This document shows, piece after piece, positions 45,568-56,751 of a stretch of DNA of 56,751 nucleotides. The position numbers and the translations under genes were made by a program. The stretch lies in NCBI GenBank assembly GCA_015680685.1, contig MNCI01017535.1:332793-389543 (forward strand). Reading direction: 5' to 3'. The notes below the pieces were generated by a model. That model ran no database searches. It had not been told where the DNA came from and saw only the letters and a program-made list of their open reading frames with translations. Source of the stretch: Gnetum montanum. Its lineage: Eukaryota; Streptophyta; Gnetopsida; Gnetales; Gnetaceae. The stretch's first letter is position 1. Each line of letters begins with the position of its first letter.

Positions 45568-46057
45568 GAAAAAACTTACTAGTATTGTGCATGGTATGTC
45601 TACTGCTTTTTACCTGTGCGCGAAGGCCATCCCTAATATAACTACAACCGTAAAGTTAAATTCAGCGCTACAGGCCAACAGATGAAATATTCGCCAGTTT
45701 ATTTGATTTTGAATTTGAAACAAAGTTTAACGCTTCAATTTTTGAGGTTCCAAGTATTCGGATTTCTTACCCCCCTTGAACGCGTGTCTACACTAATCAG
45801 TTTTTAACAAGTTGCTTGGAAAACTTAACGAGTTCTACCAGTGTATAAATGTTTTCGGAGAACTTTTTAATTGATTAATAAAGTAAAGACGAACTAAAAT
45901 AACGAAAAGAAGATATATTTCATATATTACTTAAAATCATATTCTCGCAAACAACATAAACCGAAATTACTGTTTAATGGTTTTGCAGTTATTCCTGCTG
46001 CCATGTTTATCGCAGTAAAGCAACCAGAAAAGACAACAATAAGCAGAACCAAAATCG
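45568..46057 (+). other. Probable 3' UTR and flank of RPB9
   Basis: GGAGGTAAG at the stop codon could act as a 5' splice site of a 3'-UTR intron, with acceptors such as CCAACAG at 45681. AATAAA at 45877-45882 is a possible polyadenylation signal. No further coding exon recognised. Confidence 0.4.
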
Positions 46058-46600
46058 GTGTTGAATGCAGCGAATACCACGGTAAGATTATAAATGGTAT
46101 CAAGACGTTGGTTGGTTTAGGTTTAACGATTCAATGTACACAATAAAATCCGATTATCATTCATTGCTTCGTTAACAGTTATTTGTGCGCTTATTGCTCT
46201 GGACCTCTTTTTCAGTTCACAGAAATCATGATACATAATGTGTTTATATTCATGAGTTACATGCGATTTCCGATTATTTCCATGGTTGTCACGCCAACGC
46301 TGCTAAGTTCGTCTTACAGATGGGGGTTTTACGGGGATACATTTTATTATGTGTTGAATGCAGTGAATACAACCGCAGTAAGGTTATATCTGCTATAAGT
46401 AGGGGTTAACGAATCAATGTACACAGCACAATTTGCATATCATTCATTGTTCCGTTAATAATACTTTGTCTTTCCGGCCTTTTTTGGGTTCACACTAACG
46501 GGGATACGTACTACATTCATTCATGCTGACTTATGTGTGATTTCGATTATCTCTGGGGTTGTTACACCAATGCAGATAAGTTACTCGTCCTCACATAAGG
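46058..46600. repeat. Tandem duplication, unit about 293 bp
   Basis: GTGTTGAATGCAG(C/T)GAATAC occurs at 46058 and 46351, each followed by GGTAAG/AGTAAGGTTAT, then GAATCAATGTACACA-like text, TCATTCATTG(C/T)T and C(A/G)CCAA(C/T)GC. The two copies are clearly diverged. Function unknown. Confidence 0.75.
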
Positions 46601-49500
46601 AAGCCTAATGCCTTACCCAAATAAAGAAGTCTAATTCCTTATGTGCTTACTGAGCTATGCATCAAAAGAATCTGATTAGTGGAAGCGAGGAATCAGGATT
46701 TGTGATTTTGGGTCCGTGTGCCTCAAGAAAAAGTGGGGACAAGAAAAAATTTAAATATATTAATTTTTTAAAAAAATTAAATCTCATATATCATAAAAAA
46801 CATTGTAGAATATAGAACAATGTAAATCCAAAATATTGTTAATGCTTACAAATTTCACAGAAGATTGCAATATCACCATTACATTAAAGCAAGAAAATTT
46901 GCAAAGGTATGGAGAGCATCGAATCCATTTCCTTACTGAAGAGGCATAATCTGCCTAAACATATAATTTTTGCAACAACCAATGACAGCAATAAAATGAA
47001 ACCCTTTTGTTACTCAATCCAATCTTTTTAAAAATGAAATTAAGCCTCAAGCCTCAACCAAATTTATAACAAATCACCTCATGAGTAACTCACCTCATCT
47101 ACGATGATTGAAAACCTTTCGAACGATGGGCAATTGACACTAGTCATGATGAAGGAGAAAGTAAAACCAGAGCTTCATGAGCTTGCATATGGCCATTGGC
47201 CATGTGCTGGTGGGCTTGGTTCGCCCATGAGCAAACAGATTTTAAAAAAAGTTGAACAAGCATCCATCCGTCATCGTGTTCATGACTCATGACCGATGAC
47301 GATGGCCCTGTTTTGTTTTTTCTTTTTTCAGCAGAGAGATGACCTTTTACGCTCCCAAAGGCCAGTCCATACAAATGCAATGTTTACCTCGCAGGCCCCG
47401 TTCCAAACTTGATTTCCGTGTGACCCAAATTTGGCCCTTCGGCCTTCGGTTACCAAAGTAGCCCTTTTGTGATTTCCCTGTGTTTGTTTATTCATTCGTG
47501 CTCTCTGTTTTCTGTGGTCTGTGTCATGCCAATGCCATGAATCTTGATTGCTTGCTGGCCACTTAACAATGAATGAAGTTTCTGGGAAGATTCAGAGGAA
47601 GATTCAGAGGAGGAGAAGAGAAGTATGATTTTAATGCACAATGCAGATATCGAGAATATATGTACAGATCTAGACAAAATATTATAAAATACGTACTCAT
47701 TGCGGATTTAATGCGCTTCTGTACGCGATCCCGAATCCAATGTGAATCGTTCGTCAAAATTTATCTGGAATCGCAAATCTCGGGGGCATAGTTACTGAGT
47801 TATAGGCTTTTATTTTTTTACGAAAAAAAAAACACTCAAAGGTAGAGTTAGTAAAATAAAAGAGTTTACAAAATTGGATTTAAAATCAGGGCAGATTCGG
47901 CTGTATCGGCTACAACCAAATAAAAGTAAAAAACAGAGTCAGTCCATAGGGCTACATGCCAGAGAACTAGTTACAATCTTTTAAAGAACAAAAAGAAAAC
48001 CTATCAATAGTGAACACGCTTAACAAAGATATCTTGGCTACACTTTGATAATAGCTTAACTTTTTGTTCGTATCAAGAGATGTGACACATTAAATAAGAG
48101 TATCCATCACAAGGCTGGTCAATCTTAAATATGGTTGATTTTTCTTTTAAAATAAGGGTTGTAATAAGAGTCTAGACTCACTTATTTGGGATGGGCTCAA
48201 ATTCATTGAAAATTATTGTCTCAATTAAATGTCACCTCAAACTCATCAGTTTGATTCTACGTATCAGCATTGTATAATAAAATTTAAAAAATCAGCAAAA
48301 GGGATTTTGAAATGGGTTTAATAGATCTAAGGGGTCATAGTAAACATAAGTAAAAAATTTCAATTTGACTTTCAAATAAAGTTACATGGAAATTAGACTA
48401 ATTCAATGTTGTTACATATTGTTTAACTAGTTACACCAATAGGCTAGAGGCATTTTTTATCCTATGCACTTTCTTACTTTGTAAATATTTTTTATAACAT
48501 TGATGTTACTTAAAATTTTATTTAAATTATAATACCAACATTATATTATAATAATGCTAATTAAAAATTATTATTCTAGGCATATTACCTTATCCTTAAT
48601 GTTTTCTAATAAAATGGCATTGGCTATCTAGTTGTTTAAATCATGTTCAATCATTTTGGAAATTGTTTTAAAATTTATATATTATTAAAAGTTTATATTA
48701 ATTAGAATTATTTTAAAATTTATGTGTTAAACCTTGTTCTAAAAAATAATGTCCGTTGTCTAAGTTCCTTTTTGTTATTCATCTCTATGAAAGCTAAATA
48801 TTTTTTTATTTGCAATTTCTTCAAATCATCTTCAATTATTTTTTTTATGTTTTTTTGTTGTCTTCATTTCTAAAAGAGTGATGTAGTAACCATATTTTAT
48901 TGGATCATTATCTAATATTTTTTTTACATATATTCAAACCATCTAAGATATCATTTTTATTTATATTATAATGTTGTCTTGAGTGGGTAGTCATGGCACA
49001 AGAAAGAAACATATGTAACTTATCCTCAAGGGATTCTAAACCACACAACCTATAGATGTTCTTTTCTTGGGAGAATTTAATCCATCATCCACTTTAAACT
49101 CTAAGATTATGTGAGCTAATACTGGATTGGAATAGCAACTAAGAGATACTGAGCTTCTACATCTAGTCCAGTAAATCTAATGTAATGTAAGTAAAATTGT
49201 TTCTTATCTTCTACATTAAACCACAACTGTATTAAAACCTTTTGTTGAACTAACTAACACATATGTTTAGGATTTTGGTACACTTCCTGAAGAAATATTC
49301 TATTTTCTCAACCATTGTATTCACTGAAAATACCAATTGTGGTCTCATAAATCTTCAAGAACTACTTTCGAAAATTTATCTTGCCTTGGGATATACAAGC
49401 TATGAGTTAATACAATGAATTGACATAAGTCTTTCTATTTCTAAAGGTGATAAATTGTATTTATATAATAACCTGAGTAAGATGTTTACATCTTCAACTT
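46601..49500. other. Unassigned, mostly AT-rich sequence
   Basis: Contains short frames (for example 47104-47292) with no recognised family, a short direct duplication GGAAGATTCAGAGGA at about 47583-47610, and long AT-rich stretches from 47800. I see no gene, RNA or complete transposon. Confidence 0.45.
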
Positions 49501-49659
49501 TAACTCATCAAAAAGAAAAGTTTTTTTCTTTTGTATTTTTTAATATCTTTTTAAAGTTTAGCACTAAGTCTAAGTCCCCAAACTATACATTCACATAATG
49601 TAGTAGGATAGTTAATAGTCTATAAAATTTGTTATCTAACCTTCTAAGCCTGAAGTCTC

Positions 49660-50760
49660 AAATCCTTACACTTGCTTTTGAAAGCATACAAAGCTTTGAA
49701 ACCTCTTGCTATTCTTTATTTGATGCACTTCCCACTTGGAATTGTTCATATAAATAAGACCTAAATATTTAAAAGAAACTACTTTTTGCATATTGTTACC
49801 TCCAAAATGGAAGTTATAACAAGTATTTCTTGTACTATATATCATCAATTTGGTCTTAACTACATTAACTTGAAGACTAGATGAATGATAAAGATTTTCT
49901 AAAATTTGTAACAAATTTTGCATAACTTTTGCAGTATTAGAGATTAAGGCAACATCATCTACATATAAAAGAAGATTCACTTCTTAGAATTCAATTTTAA
50001 TAGCATGATTATCTTGCTTGATACATAACCATTCCTATATTTCATCAATAAAAATACCTAAGAGAGTTTGATAAAGTGGACAATATTGCTTAACTCCAAT
50101 TTTGCTTTGGACTTGAAATTTTTTTCTAAATTATTGTCTGTAATTTCAATAAGCACTTCCTAATACAATCTTTAAGTTGCTACAACCAATTATAAGCTTA
50201 GGCCAATTTTATGCAAGTGCAACCATAGATTTGTGTGAATCATTGAACCATATGTTTTTGCAAAATCAACAAAACAAATAAAATTTTTTTATTATGGTTT
50301 TTTGCAAACTTCATTTAGTGTTTGTGAGTAATTGAGTAAGCAATAGTGAAGTGATTTTATCTAAAACCTACTTGACACCTTACTTTAACATAGTTAACTT
50401 TAGCCTAAGAGCTTATCCTCTTTTTTTAACAGAGTACCTAATATCTTAGCAAAAATATTACTCAAAATAGTCATTCAATAATTGTTCAAATTATTTTTAT
50501 TCATTCTTTATATAATAAGGTAGCCTTACTAGTTTTCTTGTGCTAATCTAATTTTTGATAAATTGCTAAATTTAAGTTCTATCAAATTTCTCTATGAATA
50601 GTAGGTCTTGCCAACTTTAACAGTACCACATGTATATCATTTGAATCTATAGCTTTGCCAAGTGCTACCTTTTTAAGAGCCTTTGGAACTTCATCAAGAG
50701 TAAAATGAAGAGATGCTTGGTGTACAATAGCAATAGAATTATCATCTTCTTCTATAAATA
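49660..50760 (-). pseudogene. Decayed non-LTR reverse transcriptase of a second clade
   Basis: On the minus strand the order is LDEVPKALKKVALGKAIDSN (about 50690), FVDFAKTYGSM (about 50270), KIGVKQYCPLYQTLLGIFID (about 50080), then LLLYVDDVALISNTAKVMQ, LQVNVVKTKLM and FKYLGLIY. This is the finger-palm sequence of a non-LTR RT with a YVDD active site. GV[KR]QGCPLSPTLFG and FVDF.KA(F/Y)D differ from the L1-type LINE at 40-42 kb and are closer to RTE/jockey-type text. Many stops and shifts. No endonuclease part was recognised. Confidence 0.75.
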
Positions 50761-51162
50761 GTTTATTGTAAAATAAATAAATATCTTGAGAAAAAATTAA
50801 ATGATGAAGAGGCTTTACAACAAAAAAACACTATCAAAAAACTATTTAGGCTTCTTTTCCACAATATAAGTAAAATATTCTTGCTACTACCAGATAAATT
50901 TTCTCACCTTGGTTATAATCAAGCATTTATATGTTTTAATTAAACTTTCTTAGCATTTCTTATTTGCATTTTTAATATTTTGTCTATTCTTTTGAGCATC
51001 TAACTTGCTTAGCTACAAGCAAAACTTGCAAGATTCCATTTGTTATGTACCACATCTAATAATTACTTTGACATATGGTGAAAGCAAATGGTGAAGATTA
51101 CAAACTCATGACCCAATACTATGTTGACCATGAGAGTCATCTAAGAAATTGAGTATACCCAT

Positions 51163-52003
51163 TAATGAGTAGTGAGGTACCCCTATGCTCAACTATATGA
51201 ATCACAAGCATTCATGCACAATCCGACCAAATTCTGTGGATGGGACTAGTTGTGGCATTTACATCATTATGCTTTTATCATAGTTCTCCGTCTTCCCACT
51301 TAGACTAGTGGTAGCTTTGTCACGTATGATTTAGTACAAAGTGAGGCGTATGATGTTTCCTAACTCTATGCTACTCCTGGTGATGAAAAGAGATAAATTG
51401 ATTAACTAATGAACAATGAAAAATAAAGCCTAAATAAGCCTATGGTGATGGTATCCACTCTTAACTGTCCGTACATGTCTTGGGCTTCATGGAGCTACTT
51501 CTGGGTTTACCAAGTGCACGTCATTGGTTGTTCCAAACTATACACCTTTGGGTGACCAAGTATTTACACTTAAACGCTAATGATTAAGGCATACACATTC
51601 CACTTAACAATAGGAATAGTAAATAACAATAAATGGAAATGTTTAACTAAAGAAAGCATTGGATAATTAAAGTAATACTATTAATCTAAGTGGATGCTAC
51701 AATGATAGAAGTAATCTTGATCTTTATTGTCAATTACAAACATCATATCGTAGGCATGCACTAGGAATAATAGAAAGAAAAGAAACTAAAAACTAACTAT
51801 TTATAAGATGTGCAAAAACTATCTCATCTGAAAGCCCAAGTACAGTATTTATATGTGAGGTCCAGATGAGGTAATGTCAGGTATCCGACGTTGCCTATTA
51901 GCCCCAATGTTCACTCATGGTCAACATGGGTATCTCACTACTCATTAATGGGTATACTCTAACATCACATATCTGATGTCAAGGCCCATCAAATCATGTC
52001 TCA
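51163..52003 (-). repeat. 3' LTR of A3 (about 841 bp)
   Basis: On the minus strand it starts TGAGACATGATTTGATGGGCC-like text after GTCATGGGGGTAT and ends GGGGTACCTCACTACTCATTA, where A1 ends GGGGTACCTCACCACTCATCA. TATA-like ATATAAATACTG at about 51845-51855 and AATAAAGATCAAGATT near 51728-51713. The exact starting base is uncertain by a few positions. Confidence 0.75.
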
Positions 52004-52007
52004 TAAT

Positions 52008-52018
52008 ACCCCCATGAC
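52008..52018 (-). other. Polypurine tract of A3
   Basis: GTCATGGGGGT on the minus strand, identical to the tract before the A1 3' LTR. Confidence 0.7.
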
Positions 52019-52239
52019 TAAATGAAAACTCATCCTCGAGTTAAAAAAATGAGGAACAAGTATTTTACAAAATATTAGGCAGGTATGGGATTATTGACTG
52101 ACTCCAACAATGGACAAAATAACTGACTTTTCACATGCCGCAATGGTATCGTAAAAAAATTGGATACATTATTACAAAAAAAGACAAAAAAATAAGATTG
52201 GGAGGCTCATCTAGTGCCTAAAGGTGGTGGCTCTTCCAT

Positions 52240-55046
52240 TGGTTGCTTTCCTTTATCGTTAGGCCACTGGAATTTGTAATGGGTGAGCAAGGCCTACAAT
52301 TTTTCCTCCTCCATTCTTGGGTCATGCACTATCTAGGCTACTATGCCAATGTGTGCTACCACTGTTACATCCCAAGGACATGGTAGTTGTGGAAACATCT
52401 GATTTGCCTTGACATACCAAGCCGCGAACTATCATTGTTCCTCCTTGAACGCCTTAGCTTTATCCTTTAGCTCATGATAGTCTATCAATATTTGAGCTAG
52501 CTTCGATACTACATCTTTCTATCCCTAGTGGCTAGCTTTGACCATCTCTAATTCTGAGTTTACCACTTGTAACTTTTGCAAAGCATCCTTTCGATTCGCA
52601 AACTCCTTCTCATACAGTGTGTAAGTGGTTGCCACTTGCTTCTCCAACTCACTTTGAGGATGACCTCTTATTAACATGGCAAGGTTGGCATATTTGAGAT
52701 TAGCCAACACCATGTATTCCTTGAAATCTTCTAGTTGCAAGTCCTTATTTTTAACTTCCACTTATTGGACCATGGCATAACTATCCAAAATGGCCTACCA
52801 TTTAGAATTTTTTACTACCACGGAGTTGATGTGGGCCTTGGCCATTTTGATTTCATTCTCATTAATTTCCTTGTACATGCCAACTTGGTCACGAAAGTGT
52901 TCTTTTAACTTCTCATGTTTCTTGGCCTCATTTTACTATGCACTAATCTCAATTGTTGTCTTTTGATGAATAGCATGTACCTCCTCCATAAAGAGGGTTC
53001 TATTTTCTCAAGTCAATCAACTCATATCCTAGTTGACCCTCACCAATTGTTCCCTCAACTGGTGGACACTCTCTTCTAAGATGTTCATTTCCTTTTCCAC
53101 TATGGTCAACTAGGCATTCTCTTTAGCGAGCTACTTATTTTCATCTTGAATAGCAGTCAATGCCTTTTTATGCACATGAGTTTGTGCATCTATAATAGAG
53201 GCATTCCAAACTACCATCTCCTTTACTTGCTCAGCAGCTACTCTCTCCTTTTCTAGCTTGGTAAGCTCCTTTATCCAAAACTACTCAAGTTGGTTTTGTG
53301 TGATGAAACGGGCAAGATCTCGTCATTCAACGCACAAGGTAGCCAGCTCTTCTTGTAACCTTTTCACCTTAGATTTTGCATGCTCTACCATGACCTTAGC
53401 CATGACCAACTTTTATTTTGTACTAATGAGGTCTAATTATGCCATAGTGACATCGTTGGGGATGTTGAACAAAGTGTTCATCACTTGACTTGTCTATAGC
53501 AAATGATCAAGTGCATCCTCATGCACTGCATGAGTCATTTAGGTTCCAGCTAGCATTTGTGCATCTCTTGTCCCTACTAGATCAGTTGAAGGCATAATAG
53601 GAACATTGAATGATTTCTTGATGTGATCAGTGATCACCTTTGCTGTACCTATTACATCCTCGTGTTGTAGCACCATGACTATGGTGCCTTCTCTAGTCTC
53701 CAAAGTGACCTAAAAGGATGCAACATTTCCAAAAATCTGGCATGACCATTGGGATCACCCTCCTCCTGACTAAATCAAGATCTTTTCCCTTGTTGGATTA
53801 GCTGATATTGTGGGCCATACAATGTCATCCATAACCTAGAAGAGATTAGCCTCATCCCTACTCCCCCAATTGATAGTCTTAGCGATTCTTTGCAAGTGGC
53901 TCATTGATGATCTATAATCTTGTAATGGTAGCGGTGGAGCTTATGGTTGTGGGTGAGACTCCAACTCTTGTTGCATTTCCATTATTGATTCTACCTCTTT
54001 TTCAACTTCTTGCTCCTCATGAGAATCTTTTCTTGGTGTTGCAACTTTGAGGAGCTCTACAAAGGAGGCATGTTATGCTTTTCAAAGGATATCATTGGTA
54101 TATCCTAAGATTCCCACATGCTTGCACAACTTTCTAATTAGATAGGAAAATGAAAGTATTGGTCTCCCTAATTTTGTTTCTTCAAACCATCACTGGATTT
54201 TTGTGAAATAGTAGTAAGGAAGGTTAACTGAAAATTTTCCCATTACAATGGCACTTCCTCTAGCTACATAAGTGGAAATGCAATTGAGCCCTTTGGTGGG
54301 GAACAAGTGGTATGTCTCGATCTTGAAGTAAGTTCTCTCTTCCAAGGTCATCTCATGGTATGATTTATCTTCTTTGACATATGCCCACTTAAACAACAAC
54401 CTCTTCATTTTGGGGTTAAATCTGGTGAATAGGTGAGCAACCTTAGCACCTTCATTAGGCAAGTTAAGAGCTACAATTATATACTTGACTATGTAAGAGA
54501 CATTCACCCCACAAATATTCACAGTGGTACCTTCTTCCTTATTGTGCCAGAATTGATAGACTTTCCCCAGGTACCATTCACCACTGTCAAACAAGATTAG
54601 CCACAATGGAGATGCTTTGAGTTATGTTCACACTACTTTAGAAGTGAATTCCACAAATAGATTGAATTTTATTTCCACAATGATCGAGGCCAATGTGGAC
54701 TTTTTTAGGATGGCAGCAAGGCAATGAAGAGGCAATGTGAGATGGTATCCTTATTTGGGAGCCAATACTTCTATTGCCTCACCTTGGGCCAATTGCCTAG
54801 TAGTAGGGGCCTCTTGATGGATACTAAAAGATTGGGCCTTCTATTTAGCATGTTCCACTTGTTCTCCTTGCTGGCGATGACCACCACATGGGCGCTTAGC
54901 AGCTCTCTATGAGGGTTCACCTTGAGCACCTCTTTTTGGGGCCATCTGCAATCAAACAAAAACCAAGCATTACCACGGTGATGTTTATTATCATCTATCA
55001 ACTCATACCTTTCGTAGAACCTTAGTTCATTAAGCTCATAATGCAT
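52240..55046 (-). pseudogene. Long accessory ORF of the A family (coiled coil, about 900 codons)
   Basis: A decayed frame between pol and the 3' LTR. The N-terminal part (from 55046) reads LNELRFYERYELIDDNKHHR. The best-preserved stretch (54606-54190) has FDSGEWYLGKVYQFWHNKEE, VNICGVNVSYIVKYIIVALN and ARGSAIVMGKFSVNLPYYYF, resembling the 'plant transposon protein' domain found in many retroelement accessory ORFs (my inference). The C-terminal half is Glu/Lys/Leu-rich with coiled-coil character (KEHFRDQVGMYKEINENEIK, LEKQVATTYTLYEKEF). It ends FAAWYVKANQMFPQLPCPWD and VHDPRMEEEKL, shared with A2. The position equals that of the Athila envelope-like ORF, but no signal peptide or membrane segment is evident. 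Function unknown. Confidence 0.6.
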
Positions 55047-56751
55047 ATAATTGCAGGGTTAGGAAAATCTTTAAGAAAAATCCCCCAAAACGTGTCTATC
55101 TCTTCTATGACCCATCACAACAAGATCCTTTTTCATTATATGTGGCTTAAAAATGGTTTTAGGCCTGAGGGTTAGAAAAATTGGATGCTTAGCATTATTG
55201 TTAATGATTTTTCATTATAAGTCCTATGGTTTTTAACATTCCTACCCTTAGAATACCTTCTAGGTGATAGAAAATTTTAACAAATCGGTNAATGAAGTTT
55301 ATGTTGTGTGGGGGTCCACTATATATACTTTTTTTTAAACTCAACGTCAGGTACGAGACATCGTGTATGCAACGTCAGGTTGGAACCGACGTTAGGTACA
55401 TGACATTGAGGTCCAAAAATTATGATTTTTACAAGACCAAAGGTTATGCAAACCAAAGCTATCAATTTGATTGAAAGGTTGAAAGTTAAATTCTGTAGTT
55501 TGGGTAAGTGGAAAAATTAATTGAAGGTACTGAAAGTAGGATAAGGTAAAGTCTTCAATGGTAAAAGTATAGGAATGAGTAAGAAAAAGGGCATTGAAAT
55601 CTTGATTGTGGGACAAAGCATGTTCATGATAAGGGAAATAGTAAAATATAACAATTGGAGTGCATTGAAGTTGAAAAACAATGTGGTCATGTTAAACAAG
55701 TACAAGTCACAAAAGGTACACAAGTGGGTCCTCCCCAAAGTAGGCTCTAGCCTATGATGCCCTTGTGTAACCATGCCTAAAATGTCTATAGGCACTAGAG
55801 GAGTTGAATGCAACTCATACCTATGAAACAAAACACACATGTTAAAATCACCAAATTATGATAATTACTCCATGTTACACAAAACCACAAGGTATGAACA
55901 TTCAGACAATGAGATGGAATGGACTGAAGAAGGGATTGCAGAAATTGAGACATGAGGTGTTGTGCCATGGTCATAATAAAATATTTGTTATTAATGGTTA
56001 GATAACCATGTTTCCTTCCTTCCAAGATTCAAACCAAGTTCGAACCACCTTCAATTATACTACATTGTTTCATCCCATCGACAAAGAAGCATAAGACTAT
56101 CAAAGTTGCAAGGAGTAACATCACTTGATGTTTTGTCCATAGGAGGAGCATTATTATGGCACAATTATTTTTTTTTTATGGTTTTGAGAAGTTTCCAACC
56201 TTTAGGCATGGGTACATGTCTTTCTAGTGGGACCCGTAGAAGTTTATTCAATGCTAGGTAAAGTTGCTCTTACTCCCATTTTTTGTTAGATCTACAAGGA
56301 TATGGTTACAACCTCATCAAAAAGATAGAAAATACAGAAGTAGCCAAAGGGAATCCACAAATCCCTATGATTTCATACCCTTTACATTCCCTCTTGGTTT
56401 TGCACTCTTCCACCCAAACACAATGGTTATAAATTATGACCAAAGCAAGAACCTCTTATTAATGAAATGGGTGAATGGATGTCGTAGTCTTAATATCTGA
56501 ATAATCAATTCCCTATGATTCGAAAACATAGAGAAAAAACATCATCTCCATGGGCAACATGGTCAATAGTGAGATTATATACAAGGAAAATTAAAACAAC
56601 AACTAGAAAATGTAAAAAAAGTAGAAAGAATAGGAAAATGATAAAAAAATTGTACAAAAAAAAGCTAAAAAGCACTTAAAAATCCTAAAGATTAGAATGG
56701 TAGGTAACCACCATCCTGCCCACCAACACCCCCCCCCCCCCCCCCCCCCCC
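55047..56751 (-). other. Upstream internal sequence of A3, unassigned
   Basis: No recognised coding region on either strand. Includes three AACGTCAGGTACGAGACATC-like words at about 55344-55405, one N at 55290, and a run of 23 C at 56729-56751 where the sequence ends. Confidence 0.45.

Larger units (their letters stand above)
51163..56751 (-). mobile_element. Athila-like element A3, 3' half
   Basis: Read on the minus strand it has about 1.7 kb of unassigned sequence from the window end, a long accessory ORF (about 55046-52240), a purine tract (52018-52008) and a 3' LTR (52003-51163). LTR end, PPT and AATAAAG region match A1 and A2. The gag and pol would lie beyond the window. Confidence 0.75.

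Noticed and set aside
45182-45685. Plus-strand 167-codon frame
   Set aside because: It runs through RPB9 exon 3, intron 3 and exon 4 in the wrong frame; the zinc-ribbon frame with GT-AG introns explains the sequence far better.

Overview
The window is nuclear DNA from a land plant with a large, transposon-packed genome. Athila-like and Tat-like Ty3/gypsy LTR elements, a DUF4283-type L1 LINE, a plant-type subtilase relic and an RPB9 gene with short introns point to this. A gymnosperm-like genome fits the long decayed elements, but the species cannot be named from the sequence. Almost everything is decayed mobile DNA. The one gene that looks intact is a four-exon RPB9 (RNA polymerase small subunit) at 44.7-45.6 kb.

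Layout: (1) 1-6840 (+) is a pol-less Athila-like element A1, cut by the window start. (2) 6841-12399 (-) is a Tat-like element T1 holding LTR, PBS, gag and part of the protease; A1 truncates it. (3) 12400-14919 (+) is the 3' part of an Athila-like element A2; its LTR is split by a 1071-bp inverted-repeat element with a 5-bp target duplication. (4) About 14925-17492 (+) is a chromovirus-like gag-protease remnant with a 3' LTR. (5) 18003-18484 is a hairpin MITE, followed by a 979-base gap. (6) 19.5-25.5 kb is AT-rich DNA with tandem and direct repeats and a subtilisin-like protease pseudogene (-) at 21.55-22.31 kb.

(7) 25567-44397 (-) is an L1-type LINE carrying a near-complete Tat-like element T2 (26770-39703, +) with target duplication GCAAT. 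Removing T2 on paper leaves LINE ORF2 in one frame across the junction. (8) RPB9 lies on the + strand, starting about 330 bp beyond the LINE 5' end. (9) 46.06-46.6 kb is a tandem duplication. (10) 49.7-50.8 kb (-) is a decayed reverse transcriptase of a second non-LTR clade. (11) 51163 to the end (-) is Athila-like element A3, with a long coiled-coil accessory ORF between pol and the 3' LTR; the C-terminal motif of that ORF recurs in A2.

How the parts relate: A1, A2 and A3 share LTR ends, PPT and 3' organisation and form one family. T1 and T2 share LTR ends, PBS, gag and a VHVDDG protease and form a second family. Several single-N joints carry duplicated or inverted contig ends and are probably assembly errors. 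No operon-like or defence system was found. The most novel-looking items are the accessory ORF of the A family, the repeat-rich control regions of the LTRs, and the possible intron between protease and RT in T2.
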